DNA of 64,000 bases from Mesorhizobium sp. INR15 (lineage in GTDB: Bacteria > Pseudomonadota > Alphaproteobacteria > Rhizobiales > Rhizobiaceae). This document shows positions 9,702 to 18,748 of this stretch, in pieces; position 1 is the first letter of the stretch, and the number at the start of each line of letters is the position of its first letter. The translations under genes were made by a program, and so were the position numbers. The stretch covers positions 5,962,001 to 6,026,000 of the forward strand of contig NZ_CP045496.1 of NCBI RefSeq assembly GCF_015500075.1, given 5' to 3'. The notes beneath the pieces are model-generated. The model saw only the letters and a list, made by a program, of their open reading frames with translations, was not told the DNA's origin and ran no database searches.

Positions 9702-10574
9702 ATGAAGATGGACGAGAATTCTTCCGCCCGGCTGAAGCGCCGGCTGCTTGGCATCGCCTATCGCATCGGCCTGTTCCTGGCGATGCTGACGATCTGCCTG
9801 CCGGGCCTCTGGATCGTGCTGTCGTCTCTGCGGCCAACGGTCGAGATCATGGCCAAGCCGCCGGTATGGATCCCGCAGGAGATTTCCTTCGACGCCTATG
9901 TCGCGATGTTCAGCGGCATCGGCAAGGGCGGCATTCCTGTCATCGAGTATTTCCGCAACTCGCTGATCATCTCGGTGACCTCGACCGCCATCGCAGTGGC
10001 CATCGGCATGGCCGGCGGCTACGCCTTCGCCCGCTACCGTTTTCGGGGCAAGTCAGGCGTCTTCCTCGGCCTGATGCTCACGCGCACGGTGCCCGGCATC
10101 GCGCTGTCGTTGCCGCTGTTCTTCCTCTATGTACGGCTCGGCATCATCGACACGCATTTCGGGTTGATCCTCGCCTATGTCGCGCTCAATGTGCCCTTCA
10201 CCATCTGGCTGATCGACGGCTTCTTTCGCCAGGTACCCAAGGATCTGGCGGAGGCCGCGCAGATCGACGGCTGCACACGCTGGCAGGCGTTCTGGCAGGT
10301 CGAGTTTCCCCTCGCCGGACCCGGCATTGCGTCGGCCGCGATCTTCGCCTTCCTGACCTGCTGGAATGAGTTCGCGCTGGCCTCGCAACTGACTCGTTCG
10401 GTAAGCGCCAAGACGCTGCCGGTCGGCCTGCTCGACTACACCGCCGAGTTCACCATCGACTGGCGAGGCATGTGCGCGCTGGCCGTGGTGATGATCGTCC
10501 CGGCGCTCACCCTCACCTACATCGTCCAGAAACACCTTGTCGGCGGCTTGACCTCCGGCGCGGTGAAAGGCTGA
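9702..10574 (+). CDS. Carbohydrate ABC transporter permease 2 (MalG type)
   Basis: A 290-residue permease of the MalG family. The EAA loop is EAAQIDGCTRWQAFWQVEFP, in the C-terminal half, and the MalG-like C-terminus ends close to it. The ATG at 9702 follows an AGGG stretch and lies 11 bases after the previous stop. GTG codons just upstream could also be used. It should form a heterodimer with the previous permease and receive ATP hydrolysis from the ATPase encoded immediately downstream. Confidence 0.87.
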   Translation: MKMDENSSARLKRRLLGIAYRIGLFLAMLTICLPGLWIVLSSLRPTVEIMAKPPVWIPQEISFDAYVAMFSGIGKGGIPVIEYFRNSLIISVTSTAIAVAIGMAGGYAFARYRFRGKSGVFLGLMLTRTVPGIALSLPLFFLYVRLGIIDTHFGLILAYVALNVPFTIWLIDGFFRQVPKDLAEAAQIDGCTRWQAFWQVEFPLAGPGIASAAIFAFLTCWNEFALASQLTRSVSAKTLPVGLLDYTAEFTIDWRGMCALAVVMIVPALTLTYIVQKHLVGGLTSGAVKG

Positions 10575-10578
10575 CCTC

Positions 10579-11676
10579 ATGGCAACCGTCTCCCTCACCA
10601 AGCTGACCAAGCGCTACGGCAATATCGGGATCGTGCATGGCATCGATCTCGACATTGCTGATCGCGAATTCATCGCGCTGGTCGGCCCCTCCGGCTGCGG
10701 CAAGTCGACAACGCTGCGCATGATCGCCGGGCTGGAAGAAATCAGCGCCGGCTCGATCGAGATCGGCGGGCGCGTCGTCAACGACCTGCCGCCGCGCTCG
10801 CGTAACATCTCGATGGTGTTCCAGTCCTACGCGCTCTATCCGCACATGACGGTGCGTGAAAACCTCGGCTTCTCCTTGAAGATCGCGGGGGCCGCCAAGG
10901 ACGACATGGACCGCCGCGTCGCTGAGGCATCGGCCATCCTCGGCTTGGACACGCTGCTGGACCGCCGCCCCTCGCAACTGTCGGGCGGCCAACGCCAGCG
11001 CGTTGCCATGGGCCGCGCGATCGTGCGCGACCCCGATGTCTTCCTGTTCGACGAGCCGCTTTCCAACCTCGACGCCAAGCTGCGCACGCAGATGCGCACG
11101 GAAATCAAAAAGCTGCACGCCAAGGTGCAGTCGACGGTCATCTACGTCACCCATGACCAGGTCGAGGCGATGACGCTTGCCGACCGCATCGTCATCATGC
11201 GCGACGGCTATATCGAACAGGTAGGCACGCCGGACGAGGTTTTCCGGCGGCCAGCGACACGCTTCGTTGCCGGCTTCATCGGTTCGCCACCGATGAACCT
11301 GCATGAAGCCACGGTCAATGACGGACACCTGGTTTTCGCCAGCGGCGAAAAACTGCCGCTGCCCGGCCAGTTCAAGGCCAATGTCGTCACCGGCGCCAAG
11401 GTCGTTTTCGGACTGAGGCCTGACGATATTTATCCGACCGGTCATGGCATCAGTTCAGGCGGCGTTGCCGACGTCCATCAGATCGAACTCCCAATAACGG
11501 TCACCGAGCCGCTCGGCAACGAGACGCTTGTCTTCGTCGAGTTCAATGGCACGGACTGGGTGTCGCGCATGCTGAACCCGCGGCCGCTGAAATCAGGCGA
11601 GCGGATCACCATGAGTTTCGATATGTCGCAGGCGCATCTGTTTGCCACCGACACCGGCAAGACATTGCGGAGCTGA
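10579..11676 (+). CDS. Sugar ABC transporter ATPase (MalK/UgpC type)
   Basis: A 365-residue ATPase with the full set of motifs: Walker A GPSGCGKST near residue 35, signature LSGGQRQRVAMGRA near 134, Walker B VFLFDEPLSNLDAKL near 152, and the switch histidine in YVTHDQVEAMTLADR. The C-terminal third is the TOBE/MalK regulatory domain (FGLRPDDIYP), and the protein length is usual for the family. It starts four bases after the second permease and completes the importer. The next gene, an enolase-superfamily dehydratase, begins five bases after its stop, so uptake and catabolism are probably transcribed together. Confidence 0.9.
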   Translation: MATVSLTKLTKRYGNIGIVHGIDLDIADREFIALVGPSGCGKSTTLRMIAGLEEISAGSIEIGGRVVNDLPPRSRNISMVFQSYALYPHMTVRENLGFSLKIAGAAKDDMDRRVAEASAILGLDTLLDRRPSQLSGGQRQRVAMGRAIVRDPDVFLFDEPLSNLDAKLRTQMRTEIKKLHAKVQSTVIYVTHDQVEAMTLADRIVIMRDGYIEQVGTPDEVFRRPATRFVAGFIGSPPMNLHEATVNDGHLVFASGEKLPLPGQFKANVVTGAKVVFGLRPDDIYPTGHGISSGGVADVHQIELPITVTEPLGNETLVFVEFNGTDWVSRMLNPRPLKSGERITMSFDMSQAHLFATDTGKTLRS

Positions 11677-11681
11677 CGGAC

Positions 11682-12794
11682 ATGGCCAAGATCGAAAAAG
11701 TCGAACTGCGGATGGTCGACCTTGTGCCCAAGGTCAAGCGCACCGACGCGATCCAGAGCTTCGTTAGCCAGGAAACGCCACTGGTGACGATCACCGATTC
11801 CGACGGCGCGGTCGGCACCGGCTACAGCTATACGATCGGCACCGGCGGCTCATCGGTGATGCGGCTCTTGTCCGACCATCTGGCGCCACGCCTGATCGGC
11901 CGCGACCCCGACATGATCGAGGCGATCTGGCACGATCTCGAATTCGCCACCCATGCCACCACGATCGGCGCGATCACCGCCATCGCGATCGCGGCGATCG
12001 ACACGGCACTGTGGGACCTGCGGGCGAAGAAGCAGGGTCTGCCACTGTGGAAGCTTGCCGGCGGCGCCAAGGACCGCTGCCCGCTCTACACGACCGAAGG
12101 CGGCTGGCTGCATATCGAGACGCAAGCCCTGGTCGACGATGCGCTGGCCGCCAAGGCCAAGGGGTTTCGTGGCTCGAAGGTGAAGATCGGCAGGCCGCAC
12201 GGGTCAGAAGATCTCGCGCGGCTCTCGGCGGTGCGCAAGGCGGTTGGCGACGGCTACGAGATCATGACCGACGCCAACCAGGGCTTTTCGATCGATGAAG
12301 CGATCCGCCGGGCCGCCAGGCTGCGCGAGCTTGACCTCGCCTGGATCGAGGAGCCCTTGCCGGCGGACGACATCGACGGCCATGTGCGGCTGTCGAACTC
12401 GACGCCGACGCCGATCGCCATCGGCGAGTCGCTCTATTCCATGCGCCATTTCCGCGAGTACATGCAGAAAGGCGCCTGCTCGATCGTGCAGGTCGATGTC
12501 GGCCGTATCGGCGGTATCACGCCCTGGCTCAAGATCGCCCATGCGGCGGAAGCCTTCGACATTCCGGTCTGCCCGCATTTCCTGATGGAACTGCATGTCA
12601 GCCTGACCTGCGCTGTTCAGAATGGGCGCTATGTCGAGTATATTCCGCAGCTCGACCAGTTGACCGGCAAGCGTATGCGCATCGAGGATGGGCAAGCGCT
12701 GGCGCCGGACGAACCGGGTATCGGCATCGACTGGGACTGGGACGCGGTCAAGGCCATGAGCATCGCCGAATTCACCACGGCGATCACGAAATAG
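11682..12794 (+). CDS. Mandelate racemase/muconate lactonizing enzyme family protein, probable acid-sugar dehydratase
   Basis: A 370-residue enolase-superfamily enzyme. It carries the KxK catalytic pair (GSKVKIG, K166 and K168), metal ligands D197 (MTDANQ), E223 (WIEEPL) and E249 (IAIGES), and a catalytic histidine near H299 (CPHF) with D272 as likely partner. This arrangement is that of the mandelate-racemase subgroup, which contains many aldonate and aldarate dehydratases. Its position behind a sugar importer and next to a rhamnose-mutarotase-like gene suggests dehydration of a deoxy- or pentonic acid to a 2-keto-3-deoxy acid. The substrate cannot be fixed from the sequence. Confidence 0.8.
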   Translation: MAKIEKVELRMVDLVPKVKRTDAIQSFVSQETPLVTITDSDGAVGTGYSYTIGTGGSSVMRLLSDHLAPRLIGRDPDMIEAIWHDLEFATHATTIGAITAIAIAAIDTALWDLRAKKQGLPLWKLAGGAKDRCPLYTTEGGWLHIETQALVDDALAAKAKGFRGSKVKIGRPHGSEDLARLSAVRKAVGDGYEIMTDANQGFSIDEAIRRAARLRELDLAWIEEPLPADDIDGHVRLSNSTPTPIAIGESLYSMRHFREYMQKGACSIVQVDVGRIGGITPWLKIAHAAEAFDIPVCPHFLMELHVSLTCAVQNGRYVEYIPQLDQLTGKRMRIEDGQALAPDEPGIGIDWDWDAVKAMSIAEFTTAITK

Positions 12795-12803
12795 GAGACT
12801 GAA

Positions 12804-13133
12804 ATGCAGCGGATGGGAATGGTGCTGGGGCTCAAGCCCGAGAAGGTCGACGAATATGTCCGCCTCCATGCCGCCGTCTGGCCTGATGTGCTGACCATGA
12901 TCTCGGCCTGCAACATCAAGAACTATTCCATCTACCTGAAACGGCCGGAGAACCTGCTGTTCAGCACCTTCGAGTACCACGGCACCGACTATGCCGCCGA
13001 TATGGCCAAGATGGCGGCTGATCCAAAGACACAGGAATGGTGGGCCGTCTGCATGCCATGCCAGGAACCACTGGCGACACGTCGGGAAGGCGAATGGTGG
13101 GCAGCGATGGACGAGGTCTTCCATCATGACTAG
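12804..13133 (+). CDS. L-rhamnose mutarotase family protein
   Basis: A 109-residue protein of the RhaM/RhaU family (dimeric alpha-beta barrel), which interconverts sugar anomers. Characteristic elements are RMGMVLGLKPEKVDEYVRLH at the N-terminus, the central NYSIYLK strand and the tryptophan-rich C-terminal part (EWWAVCMPCQ ... EGEWWAAMDEVFH). A good ribosome binding site, AGGAGA, sits 4-9 bases upstream of the ATG. The stop codon overlaps the next start by 8 bases. The family suggests that the imported compound is or resembles a 6-deoxyhexose such as L-rhamnose or L-fucose, though paralogues act on other sugars. Confidence 0.85.
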   Translation: MQRMGMVLGLKPEKVDEYVRLHAAVWPDVLTMISACNIKNYSIYLKRPENLLFSTFEYHGTDYAADMAKMAADPKTQEWWAVCMPCQEPLATRREGEWWAAMDEVFHHD

Positions 13134-14199
13134 GGGTTTCGACCCTGGTTCGCTTGTTCAGTCCTGGCCCAAACCCTCCAACCCCAGGCCCATCGTCACC
13201 TTCGGCGCCGGGTCGATCGTCGGTGATGCGCATTTTCCTGCCTACCGGAAGGCCGGTTTTGCGGTTGCAGGCCTCTACGATCCCGATCATGCCAGAGCTG
13301 AAAAGCTCGCGGAGCAATGGGGTGTCACGGCCTTCCGTTCGGTTGAGGAAGCCGCTTCCGTCAAGGGCGCGATTTTCGACCTCGCAACGCCGCCCTCTCG
13401 CCATGCCGATGTTCTGAAGGCTTTGCCTGACGGCGCGGTGGCGCTGATCCAGAAGCCGATGGGCAGCAACCTCGCTGAAGCCACGACAATCCTTGAGACA
13501 TGCCGCGCCAAAAAGCTCCGCGCGGCGGTGAATTTCCAGCTCCGCTTCGCACCAATGATGCTGGCGCTGAAGGACGCGATCGCCAAAGGCTGGCTCGGCG
13601 AGATCGTCGATTTCGACGCCTGGCTGGCGCTGGCGACGCCGTGGGAGCTCTGGGAATTCCTGCTCAAGGCGCCGCGGGTCGAGATCGCCATGCATTCGAT
13701 CCACTATCTCGACCTTGTCAGGCAATTGCTCGGGGACCCCAGAGGCGTATACGCCAAGACGCTCGGCCATCCCAACCATGCAGTGGCGCAGACGCGCACC
13801 AGCGCCATTCTCGACTATGGCGACACGGTACGCTGTGCGCTGTCGATCAACCACGACCACAAGTTCGGACGCCGGCACCAGGCTTGCGAGTTCCGCATCG
13901 GCGGCACCGAGGGCGCGGCCTATCTCAAGCTCGGGCTCAACCTCGACTACCCGCGCGGCGAACCGGATGTGCTGGAGATCTATCCGAAAGGCGAAACGGA
14001 CTGGGTGGCGGTGCCCCTGGCTGGCGAGTGGTTCCCCGATGCCTTCGTCGGCCGCATGGCCAATGTGCAACGTTTTGCATCCGGCGAGGACGCATCGCTT
14101 GTCAGCTCGGTCGAGGATGCCTGGAGCACCATGGCGCTGGTCGAAGCCGCCTATCAGTCGAGTGCAGCGCCAGCGACGCCGATCGCGGAAAGACCCTGA
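13126..14199 (+). CDS. Gfo/Idh/MocA family oxidoreductase
   Basis: A 357-residue NAD(P)-dependent oxidoreductase with an N-terminal Rossmann fold (FGAGSIVGDAHFPAY, about residues 24-38) and the C-terminal alpha/beta sugar-binding domain. The family's conserved EKP motif reads QKP (LIQKPMG, near residue 110), so the glutamate is replaced by glutamine. ATG 13126 is chosen because it overlaps the mutarotase stop (ATGACTAG) and because the frame upstream lies inside that gene. Sugar or inositol dehydrogenation is the family activity; here it may oxidise the imported sugar or a keto-deoxy intermediate. Confidence 0.83.
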   Translation: MTRGFDPGSLVQSWPKPSNPRPIVTFGAGSIVGDAHFPAYRKAGFAVAGLYDPDHARAEKLAEQWGVTAFRSVEEAASVKGAIFDLATPPSRHADVLKALPDGAVALIQKPMGSNLAEATTILETCRAKKLRAAVNFQLRFAPMMLALKDAIAKGWLGEIVDFDAWLALATPWELWEFLLKAPRVEIAMHSIHYLDLVRQLLGDPRGVYAKTLGHPNHAVAQTRTSAILDYGDTVRCALSINHDHKFGRRHQACEFRIGGTEGAAYLKLGLNLDYPRGEPDVLEIYPKGETDWVAVPLAGEWFPDAFVGRMANVQRFASGEDASLVSSVEDAWSTMALVEAAYQSSAAPATPIAERP

Positions 14200-14651
14200 T
14201 GGAACAGATCCAGTATTTCGAGGACTACGAGATCGGCTCGTCACGCCTCACCAGCGGCCGCACCATCACCGAGACCGACTTCATCGTCCATGCCGGACAC
14301 ACCGGCGATTTCTTCCCGCATCACATGGATGCCGAGTACATGAAGACGACGCCGTTCGGCCAGCGGATCGCGCATGGCACGCTGGTGTTTTCGGTCGGTG
14401 TCGGGTTGACGGCAAGCATCGTCAACCCGGTCGCCTTTTCCTATGGCTACGACCGGCTGCGCTTCATCAAGCCGGTGTTCATCGGCGACACGATCCGCAC
14501 ACGCACCACCATCGCGGCCAAGGAGGACGATCCCAAGCGGCCAGGGTCAGGACGGGTGATCGAGCGCTGCGAAGTCATCAACCAGCGCGGTGAAGTGGTG
14601 CTGGCGGCTGATCACATCTACATCGTCGAGCGCAAGCCGGCGCTGGGCTGA
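14199..14651 (+). CDS. MaoC-like hotdog-fold dehydratase
   Basis: A 150-residue single-domain hotdog protein of the MaoC/R-hydratase family, with segments matching the family: YEIGSSRLTSGRTITETDF near the N-terminus, the hydratase loop FFPHHMDAEYMKTTPFGQRI (D and H catalytic candidates), and HGTLVFSVGVGL. Its ATG shares one base with the preceding TGA. MaoC enzymes usually hydrate enoyl-CoA thioesters, which makes its location at the end of a sugar-acid operon unexpected; no acyl-CoA ligase or thiolase is nearby. It may act on an alpha,beta-unsaturated sugar-derived acid, which is speculation. Confidence 0.8.
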   Translation: MEQIQYFEDYEIGSSRLTSGRTITETDFIVHAGHTGDFFPHHMDAEYMKTTPFGQRIAHGTLVFSVGVGLTASIVNPVAFSYGYDRLRFIKPVFIGDTIRTRTTIAAKEDDPKRPGSGRVIERCEVINQRGEVVLAADHIYIVERKPALG

Positions 14652-14657
14652 GCCTAC

Positions 14658-15455
14658 CTACGCGCCGGTGGCGCGCGCGGTGATGCGCTCTAGCCCAAGC
14701 AGCAGGACGAGCGTTGCCGCGACCAGGATCATCGTCAGTGCCGCACCAGCAAAGATGTCGCCACGATCGGTAAGGCTGAAGATCGAGACCGGCAGCGTGA
14801 CCCAGCCCGGCGGATAGACCATGACGGTGGCGCCAAGCTCGCCCATGGAGAGCGCGAAGCTCAGACCGAAAGCGGCGACCAGATAGGGCGTGATCAACGG
14901 CAGCGTCACATGCCAAAGCCGGTAGGCCGGCCGCGCCCCGAGGCTCGACGCCACCTGCTCGAAGTCGGGCGAAAGCCGCGCCAGCCCAGCCGAGACATTG
15001 CCGAAGGTGAAGGCCGAGATCAGCACGAAATGCGCGATCATGACGATCGCCACCGTGCCGTTTAGCAGCAGCGGCGGATGGCTGAAGGCGACCAGCAGGC
15101 CAAGGCCGACCGAGACCGAGGGCACGGCGCTGGGAATGAAGAACAGCAGGCCGAGCAGCGGCTTCAAGGCATGGCCCTGAAGCCGGAGCGACAGCGCCGC
15201 CCACGTGCCGCTAATCAGCGCCAGCGCGCTCGCCATGAAACCGGTGATCATGCTGGCCTTGACCGCATCGCCCGCCGCCCCATGGATAACGTCTCTGTAG
15301 TGCTCGGTGGTCAGGCCGTTGGGCAGCACGCCGTTCCATTGGTCAGCGAGGCTGGACAGAAGGATGACCGCCAGCGGCGCCAGGAACAGCACGCCAAACA
15401 GCAGCGCGAAGAGCGCCCACAGCACCATGCGACCTGAGCGCGACCAGACCAGCAT
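14658..15455 (-). CDS. phnV: 2-aminoethylphosphonate ABC transporter permease PhnV
   Basis: A 265-residue MetI-type permease of the spermidine/iron/phosphonate family, with about six membrane segments and the EAA-like loop EQVASSLGARPAYRLWHVTL. ATG 15455 starts two bases after the stop of phnU; the frame upstream of it has no membrane sequence. It is the last gene of a four-gene binding protein-ATPase-permease-permease operon, the same order as Salmonella phnSTUV. Assignment to aminophosphonate transport rests on the binding protein and on the adjacent degradation genes. Its stop is 6 bases from the stop of the MaoC-like gene on the other strand. Confidence 0.8.
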   Translation of the reverse strand: MLVWSRSGRMVLWALFALLFGVLFLAPLAVILLSSLADQWNGVLPNGLTTEHYRDVIHGAAGDAVKASMITGFMASALALISGTWAALSLRLQGHALKPLLGLLFFIPSAVPSVSVGLGLLVAFSHPPLLLNGTVAIVMIAHFVLISAFTFGNVSAGLARLSPDFEQVASSLGARPAYRLWHVTLPLITPYLVAAFGLSFALSMGELGATVMVYPPGWVTLPVSIFSLTDRGDIFAGAALTMILVAATLVLLLGLERITARATGA

Positions 15456-15457
15456 GG

Positions 15458-16315
15458 CTAGGCTCCCAACCGGCCGGCGGCGAGCCGGTAGAGACCGAAC
15501 AGGCCGAGCGACAACAGGATGTTGACCACCGCGATGATGCAAGCGACCTGATAGGCGGATTCCTGAATCGCCTTGTTGTAGATCAGTAGCGGCAGCGTGA
15601 TGACGCCCTTGGCGCCGATGAACAGCACGATGCCGAATTCATTGACAGTCAACAGCAGGCAGAGGCTGCCGCCGGCAATGAGCGCCGGGATTGCCGCTGG
15701 CAAGATGACCTGCCGGACAATACGGAACGGGCGGGCGCCAAGCACGCTGGCCGCTTCGATCTGGCCGCGATCGACCAGCGAGAAGGCGGCGAGCAGCGGC
15801 CGCAGGATGAAGGGCGTATAGACCGTCACCTCGGCCAGTACGACACCCCAGGCCGAATAGAGGAAATCGACCGGCGGCAACGGCAGCGAGAAGGTCTCCA
15901 TCAGCCCGGCATTAAGCATGCCGGCGGAACCGTAGAGGAAGGTGAAGGCGAGCGTCACCAGGAATGTCGGAAGGGCGATGAACGTGTCGATCAGCCTTGC
16001 GACAAAACCGCTGCCCGGAAACGGCACGAAGGCAAGGATGAGCGCCAGTACGAGGCCAAGGGCGAGGCATCCTGCTGTCGCGGCAACCGAGATCGAGATC
16101 GTGTTGACCAGCGCATTGAGGAAGAAGCGCGACTGCAGCACGCGCGTGACCTCAGTGAAATTCGCCATGCCGCTGTCGTCGACAAAGGCCTGGTGCGCGA
16201 TAAGCGCCAGCGGATAGAAAAACAACAGCGCCAGGAGTGCCGCCGGCGGCACGATCCACAGCTTGCCCGGTTCGATCTTCGCCGCCGGCACGCTGGCAAG
16301 AGCCACGTCAGACAC
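15458..16315 (-). CDS. phnU: 2-aminoethylphosphonate ABC transporter permease PhnU
   Basis: A 285-residue permease of the same family as the following gene, with hydrophobic segments beginning near residue 18 (LWIVPPAALLALLFFYPLAL) and the loop EAASVLGARPFRIVRQVILP. The start is a GTG at 16315, chosen because it lies in an 8-base overlap (GTGTCTGA) with the ATPase stop and directly precedes a short hydrophilic leader; longer in-frame starts lie inside the ATPase gene and give arginine-rich nonsense. It should pair with PhnV to form the channel. Confidence 0.8.
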   Translation of the reverse strand: MSDVALASVPAAKIEPGKLWIVPPAALLALLFFYPLALIAHQAFVDDSGMANFTEVTRVLQSRFFLNALVNTISISVAATAGCLALGLVLALILAFVPFPGSGFVARLIDTFIALPTFLVTLAFTFLYGSAGMLNAGLMETFSLPLPPVDFLYSAWGVVLAEVTVYTPFILRPLLAAFSLVDRGQIEAASVLGARPFRIVRQVILPAAIPALIAGGSLCLLLTVNEFGIVLFIGAKGVITLPLLIYNKAIQESAYQVACIIAVVNILLSLGLFGLYRLAAGRLGA

Positions 16316-17453
16316 CGGCGTCCTCCGGGAGCAGCGAGGTGTCGGCGGGTGCGAAGAACAGTGGCACCTTGGCGCCAGGTTCCGGCAACGCCATCGGCAG
16401 CTTCGTTGCCGAGACACGCACCGGCGTGCCGTCGACATCGAGCACGAGATGGGTCAATTCACCTTGCCAGTGCACTTCCTTGAGCGTGCCGACGATGCGG
16501 TTGATGTGCTCGCTGTCAGCCGTGAGGCTGAGGTGCTGCGGGCGAATGCAGAGCAGGCTTTTGTCGCCAGCCTTCTCATCTCGCCCGGCGCCCGTGAGCA
16601 CCGTATCGCCATGCCTTGCCGTGGCAAATCCCTTCGGCCCCGCGGCTTCGGCAACGGTCACCGGAAGGAGATTGGCGCGGCCGAGGAACTCGGCGGTGAA
16701 GCGGTTCGGTGGGCGGCGGTAGAGTTCGGTCGTCGGTCCGTGCGAACAGACCCTGCCGTCACGCATGATGGCGATCTTGTCGGCAAGCGTAAGCGCCTCG
16801 GTCTGATCATGCGTGACATAGAGGATGGTCAGGCCCGGCAGGTTGCGGTGCAGACTAGCGATTTCCTCGACCATGTTGCGGCGGATCTGCGCATCGAGTG
16901 CGGAAAGCGGTTCGTCGAGCAGGAGCACGCGCGGCCGCACCGCGAGAGCCCGGGCAATTGCTACACGCTGCTGCTGCCCGCCCGAGAGCTCGCGCGGATA
17001 GCGCCTTGCATAGGCCGACATGCCGACCGTGCCGAGTGCATCCTTGATCCGCTCCGCGATCAGCGCCTTGTCGGCGCCCTGTGCCCTGAGGCCGAAGGCA
17101 ACGTTGTCCTCGACCCGCATATGCGGAAACAATGCGTAGTTCTGCACCACCATGCCGAGGCCACGCTCATAGGGCGGCAGATCGGTGACGTCGGTGGCGC
17201 CGATGCGGATGCGTCCGCTCGCCGGCCGCACGAAACCGGCCACCGCCCGCAAGGCTGTTGTCTTGCCGGACCCGGAAGGGCCGATCATCGCCAGGATTTC
17301 GCCCGGCGCGATATCCAGGGTCAGTGGATGCAGAACGACATGCGCGCCATAGGCGACGCTGACCTTGTCGAAGTGCACATTGGAGCCGGCGCCGCGAATT
17401 TTCGCGGCGTCGATGTCCATGACACTGGTCCCAGTAAAGGCGGCGGCCGACAT
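16308..17453 (-). CDS. phnT: 2-aminoethylphosphonate ABC transporter ATPase PhnT
   Basis: A 381-residue PotA-type ATPase. Walker A is GPSGSGKTT near residue 55, the signature LSGGQQQRVAIARAL near 155, Walker B VLLLDEPLSALDAQ near 175, and a C-terminal TOBE domain (LLCIRPQHLSL) follows. ATG 17453 has GGAGGA a few bases upstream and is preferred over longer starts that run into the binding-protein gene. A 32-base gap separates it from phnS. The N-terminal extension of about 30 residues before the ATPase core is a little longer than usual. Confidence 0.82.
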   Translation of the reverse strand: MSAAAFTGTSVMDIDAAKIRGAGSNVHFDKVSVAYGAHVVLHPLTLDIAPGEILAMIGPSGSGKTTALRAVAGFVRPASGRIRIGATDVTDLPPYERGLGMVVQNYALFPHMRVEDNVAFGLRAQGADKALIAERIKDALGTVGMSAYARRYPRELSGGQQQRVAIARALAVRPRVLLLDEPLSALDAQIRRNMVEEIASLHRNLPGLTILYVTHDQTEALTLADKIAIMRDGRVCSHGPTTELYRRPPNRFTAEFLGRANLLPVTVAEAAGPKGFATARHGDTVLTGAGRDEKAGDKSLLCIRPQHLSLTADSEHINRIVGTLKEVHWQGELTHLVLDVDGTPVRVSATKLPMALPEPGAKVPLFFAPADTSLLPEDAGV

Positions 17454-17485
17454 GGCATGGTCCTCCGGATTGCTTCCGTTCGGGA

Positions 17486-18517
17486 TCAACTTCCGGTCGC
17501 TTCGTTCCACTTCTTGACATAGTCGGGGAGCTTGCTCAGGGCGTCGTTCCAGTCCGGCGCCCAAATCGTCACGCCCTTCATCGCGTCCTGCAGCTTGGTG
17601 AAATTTGCGTCGGTCGGTGTCACGTCCTTGCGGGCGGGCATGCCGAGGGCGACCGAGCTTATCGAAGACTGGGCCTCCTTCGAGAGCAGGAAGTCGATCA
17701 GCTTTTTACCATTGTCGCCATTGGGAGCGCCGGTCACCAGACCGATTTCGTAGGGCAGAGCGAAGGTCGAGCGCACGCCGTCCGGCCCTGCCGGCCAGAA
17801 CACCTTGATGTTCGGGTTGTCGGCCATCTGCGACATGTTCATCTGCAGGTCGCCATTGGCGACATGAAGTTCGCCTTTGTTGACCAGCGCGGTCAGCTTG
17901 CCGGTCGAGGCGGAAGGACCGACGTTGTTGTCCTGCAGCTTCTTCATGAAATCGAAGCCGGCATCCTCGCCGCCGAAGGCATGAATGACCTGCAGCATGA
18001 CAGCGGTGCCGTCGCCGGCCTGGCCTGGGGTCGAGTACTGGATCTTGCCCTTGAATTTCGGGTCGAGCAGATCGGTGTAATTCTTCGGCGCTTCCGGAAG
18101 CACGGCGCCGTTGTAGATGAAGTTCATGTAATTGTTGACCAGCGGCCGGTACTTGTCGGTGCCGCCGTCGATCTGGTCCGAGCCTTCAGGCTTGTAGTCC
18201 TGCAGCAGCCCGTCAGCGGCGGCGCGCTGGACGAAGGGCGGCAAGGTCACCAGCACATCGGCCTGCGGGTTCGACTTCTCCTTGGAGACGCGCTCCACGA
18301 CACCGCCCGAGCCTGCCTCGATATACTGAACCTTGATGCCGGTAGCCTTGGTGAAGGCGGCGAACTCGGTCTCGAACCAGCTGCCGTTGCCGTCATGCAG
18401 GCCATCGGCTGAGTAAATGGTGACGACACCATCAGCGAGTGCTGGTCCGACAAGAGCCGCCGACGCGAGAAGCGAGGCAACGAAGGCCGCAGCCATGGTT
18501 GTATTTCGTGATTTCAT
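17486..18517 (-). CDS. phnS: 2-aminoethylphosphonate ABC transporter binding protein PhnS
   Basis: A 343-residue periplasmic protein with a clear signal peptide (hydrophobic run to residue 28, ALA-DG cleavage). The mature start VVTIYSADGLHDGNGSW and the segment NPQADVLVTLPPFVQRAAA match the PhnS type of 2-aminoethylphosphonate binding protein, related to iron(III)-binding family members. ATG 18517 has GGGGAA about 7 bases upstream. It begins the phnSTUV operon. The AEP degradation genes lie immediately upstream on the same strand, and the 231-base gap between contains an inverted repeat suited to a promoter. Confidence 0.85.
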   Translation of the reverse strand: MKSRNTTMAAAFVASLLASAALVGPALADGVVTIYSADGLHDGNGSWFETEFAAFTKATGIKVQYIEAGSGGVVERVSKEKSNPQADVLVTLPPFVQRAAADGLLQDYKPEGSDQIDGGTDKYRPLVNNYMNFIYNGAVLPEAPKNYTDLLDPKFKGKIQYSTPGQAGDGTAVMLQVIHAFGGEDAGFDFMKKLQDNNVGPSASTGKLTALVNKGELHVANGDLQMNMSQMADNPNIKVFWPAGPDGVRSTFALPYEIGLVTGAPNGDNGKKLIDFLLSKEAQSSISSVALGMPARKDVTPTDANFTKLQDAMKGVTIWAPDWNDALSKLPDYVKKWNEATGS

Positions 18518-18645
18518 GATCCAGTTCCCCTTTGATTGATGGCACATTCTGCGATGCACTGTGACGATCTCACCTATGGGCCTGGGGCTCATGCGGCGCT
18601 GTTTGATCTCGTCGTTGGGGTAACTCTGCGGATTGGGGATCGATA

Positions 18646-18684
18646 AGTAAAATCTATTTATTTTATGAGAGACAAGATTTTACT
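18646..18684. promoter_or_regulatory. Inverted repeat upstream of phnS, candidate operator
   Basis: AGTAAAATCT (18646-18655) and AGATTTTACT (18675-18684) are perfect 10-base inverted arms around a 19-base AT-rich spacer. The repeat lies in the 231-base space before phnS, about 130 bases upstream of its start. The core GTAAAATC also occurs upstream of phnW (25427-25434) and in a near form (GTCAAATC) beside the LysR gene, which suggests a shared regulator. An AT-rich hairpin without a T-run makes a terminator for the upstream dehydrogenase gene less likely. Confidence 0.45.
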
Positions 18685-18748
18685 GATAGTTGTCACGGAA
18701 CTGTCGCATGCGCGTCGTGAAGGCAATTTTGGCCTTCGAAGCTCGTTG